Shown: positions 30,906 through 30,907 of the stretch, in pieces
Numbering within the stretch: position 1 is the first letter of the stretch
Layout of the letters: every line of letters starts with the position of its first letter
Assembly: GCA_964520785.1 (NCBI GenBank)
Contig: CAZFQG010000061.1
Location: 1 to 30,907 of the forward strand
Reading direction: 5' to 3'
Length of the DNA stretch: 30,907 bases
From: CAZFQG01 sp964520785
GTDB lineage: Bacteria > Planctomycetota > Planctomycetia > Pirellulales > Thermoguttaceae
Notes under the pieces: model-generated
Databases searched by the model: none
What the model was told of the DNA's origin: nothing
The model's input: only the letters and a program-made list of their open reading frames with translations
Made by a program: the position numbers and the translations under genes

Positions 30906-30907
30906 CG

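Noticed and set aside
26292..30698. Plus-strand open frame of 1,468 codons
   Set aside because: It uses exactly the same triplet register as the minus-strand gene. It stays open because that gene rarely uses TTA, CTA or TCA codons, whose complements are stops. Its translation is low-complexity (Asp/Val/Gly/Arg-rich) with no domains.

Overview
The window lies entirely inside one giant protein-coding gene on the minus strand. One reading frame, with codons running from 30905 down to 3, has no stop that I could find. It gives about 10,301 codons, a fragment of more than 1 MDa. Neither the start nor the stop is in the window, so no promoter, ribosome binding site, terminator, RNA gene or intergenic gap can be annotated. 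The long plus-strand open frames, including one of 1,468 codons, share its triplet register and are shadows of it.

The protein looks like an exported, cell-surface or extracellular mosaic. In protein order (high to low coordinates) it has: a Leu-rich short-repeat region (about 30800-29960); a large unassigned region with two EF-hand-type loops (29945-25985); RTX-type nonapeptides (25870-25535); and beta-solenoid-like sequence resembling filamentous haemagglutinin repeats. From about 22440 to 16440 come 14 copies of a roughly 100-130 residue module resembling the flagellin/FliD hook 'IN' motif, three of them separated by solenoid pieces. More solenoid follows, interrupted by a perfect seven-residue tandem repeat (14504-14316). 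Next is an unrecognised Tyr/Trp-rich module of about 1,000 residues (13175-10195), leading into a C-type lectin-like domain with an intact calcium site (10190-9835). Then come solenoid (9560-7090), a long alpha-helical region (7075-4430), a small aromatic-rich module (4420-3900) and solenoid again. The end is a seven-repeat FG-GAP propeller that appears inserted into a PKD-type domain (2150-600), a VCBS/cadherin-like domain and a cadherin-like domain cut by the window edge.

The DNA is GC-rich. FG-GAP, cadherin-like, RTX, PKD and solenoid modules in an enormous, cysteine-poor protein suggest a Planctomycetota-like or other environmental Gram-negative-type bacterium. That is inference from style; no taxonomic marker gene is present.

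The likely role is adhesion or surface structure. The lectin domain, calcium-binding modules and propeller are candidate ligand or calcium sites, and the solenoids and helical region are candidate spacers. No enzymatic domain was recognised. Domain boundaries are approximate because they come from reading the translation by eye.
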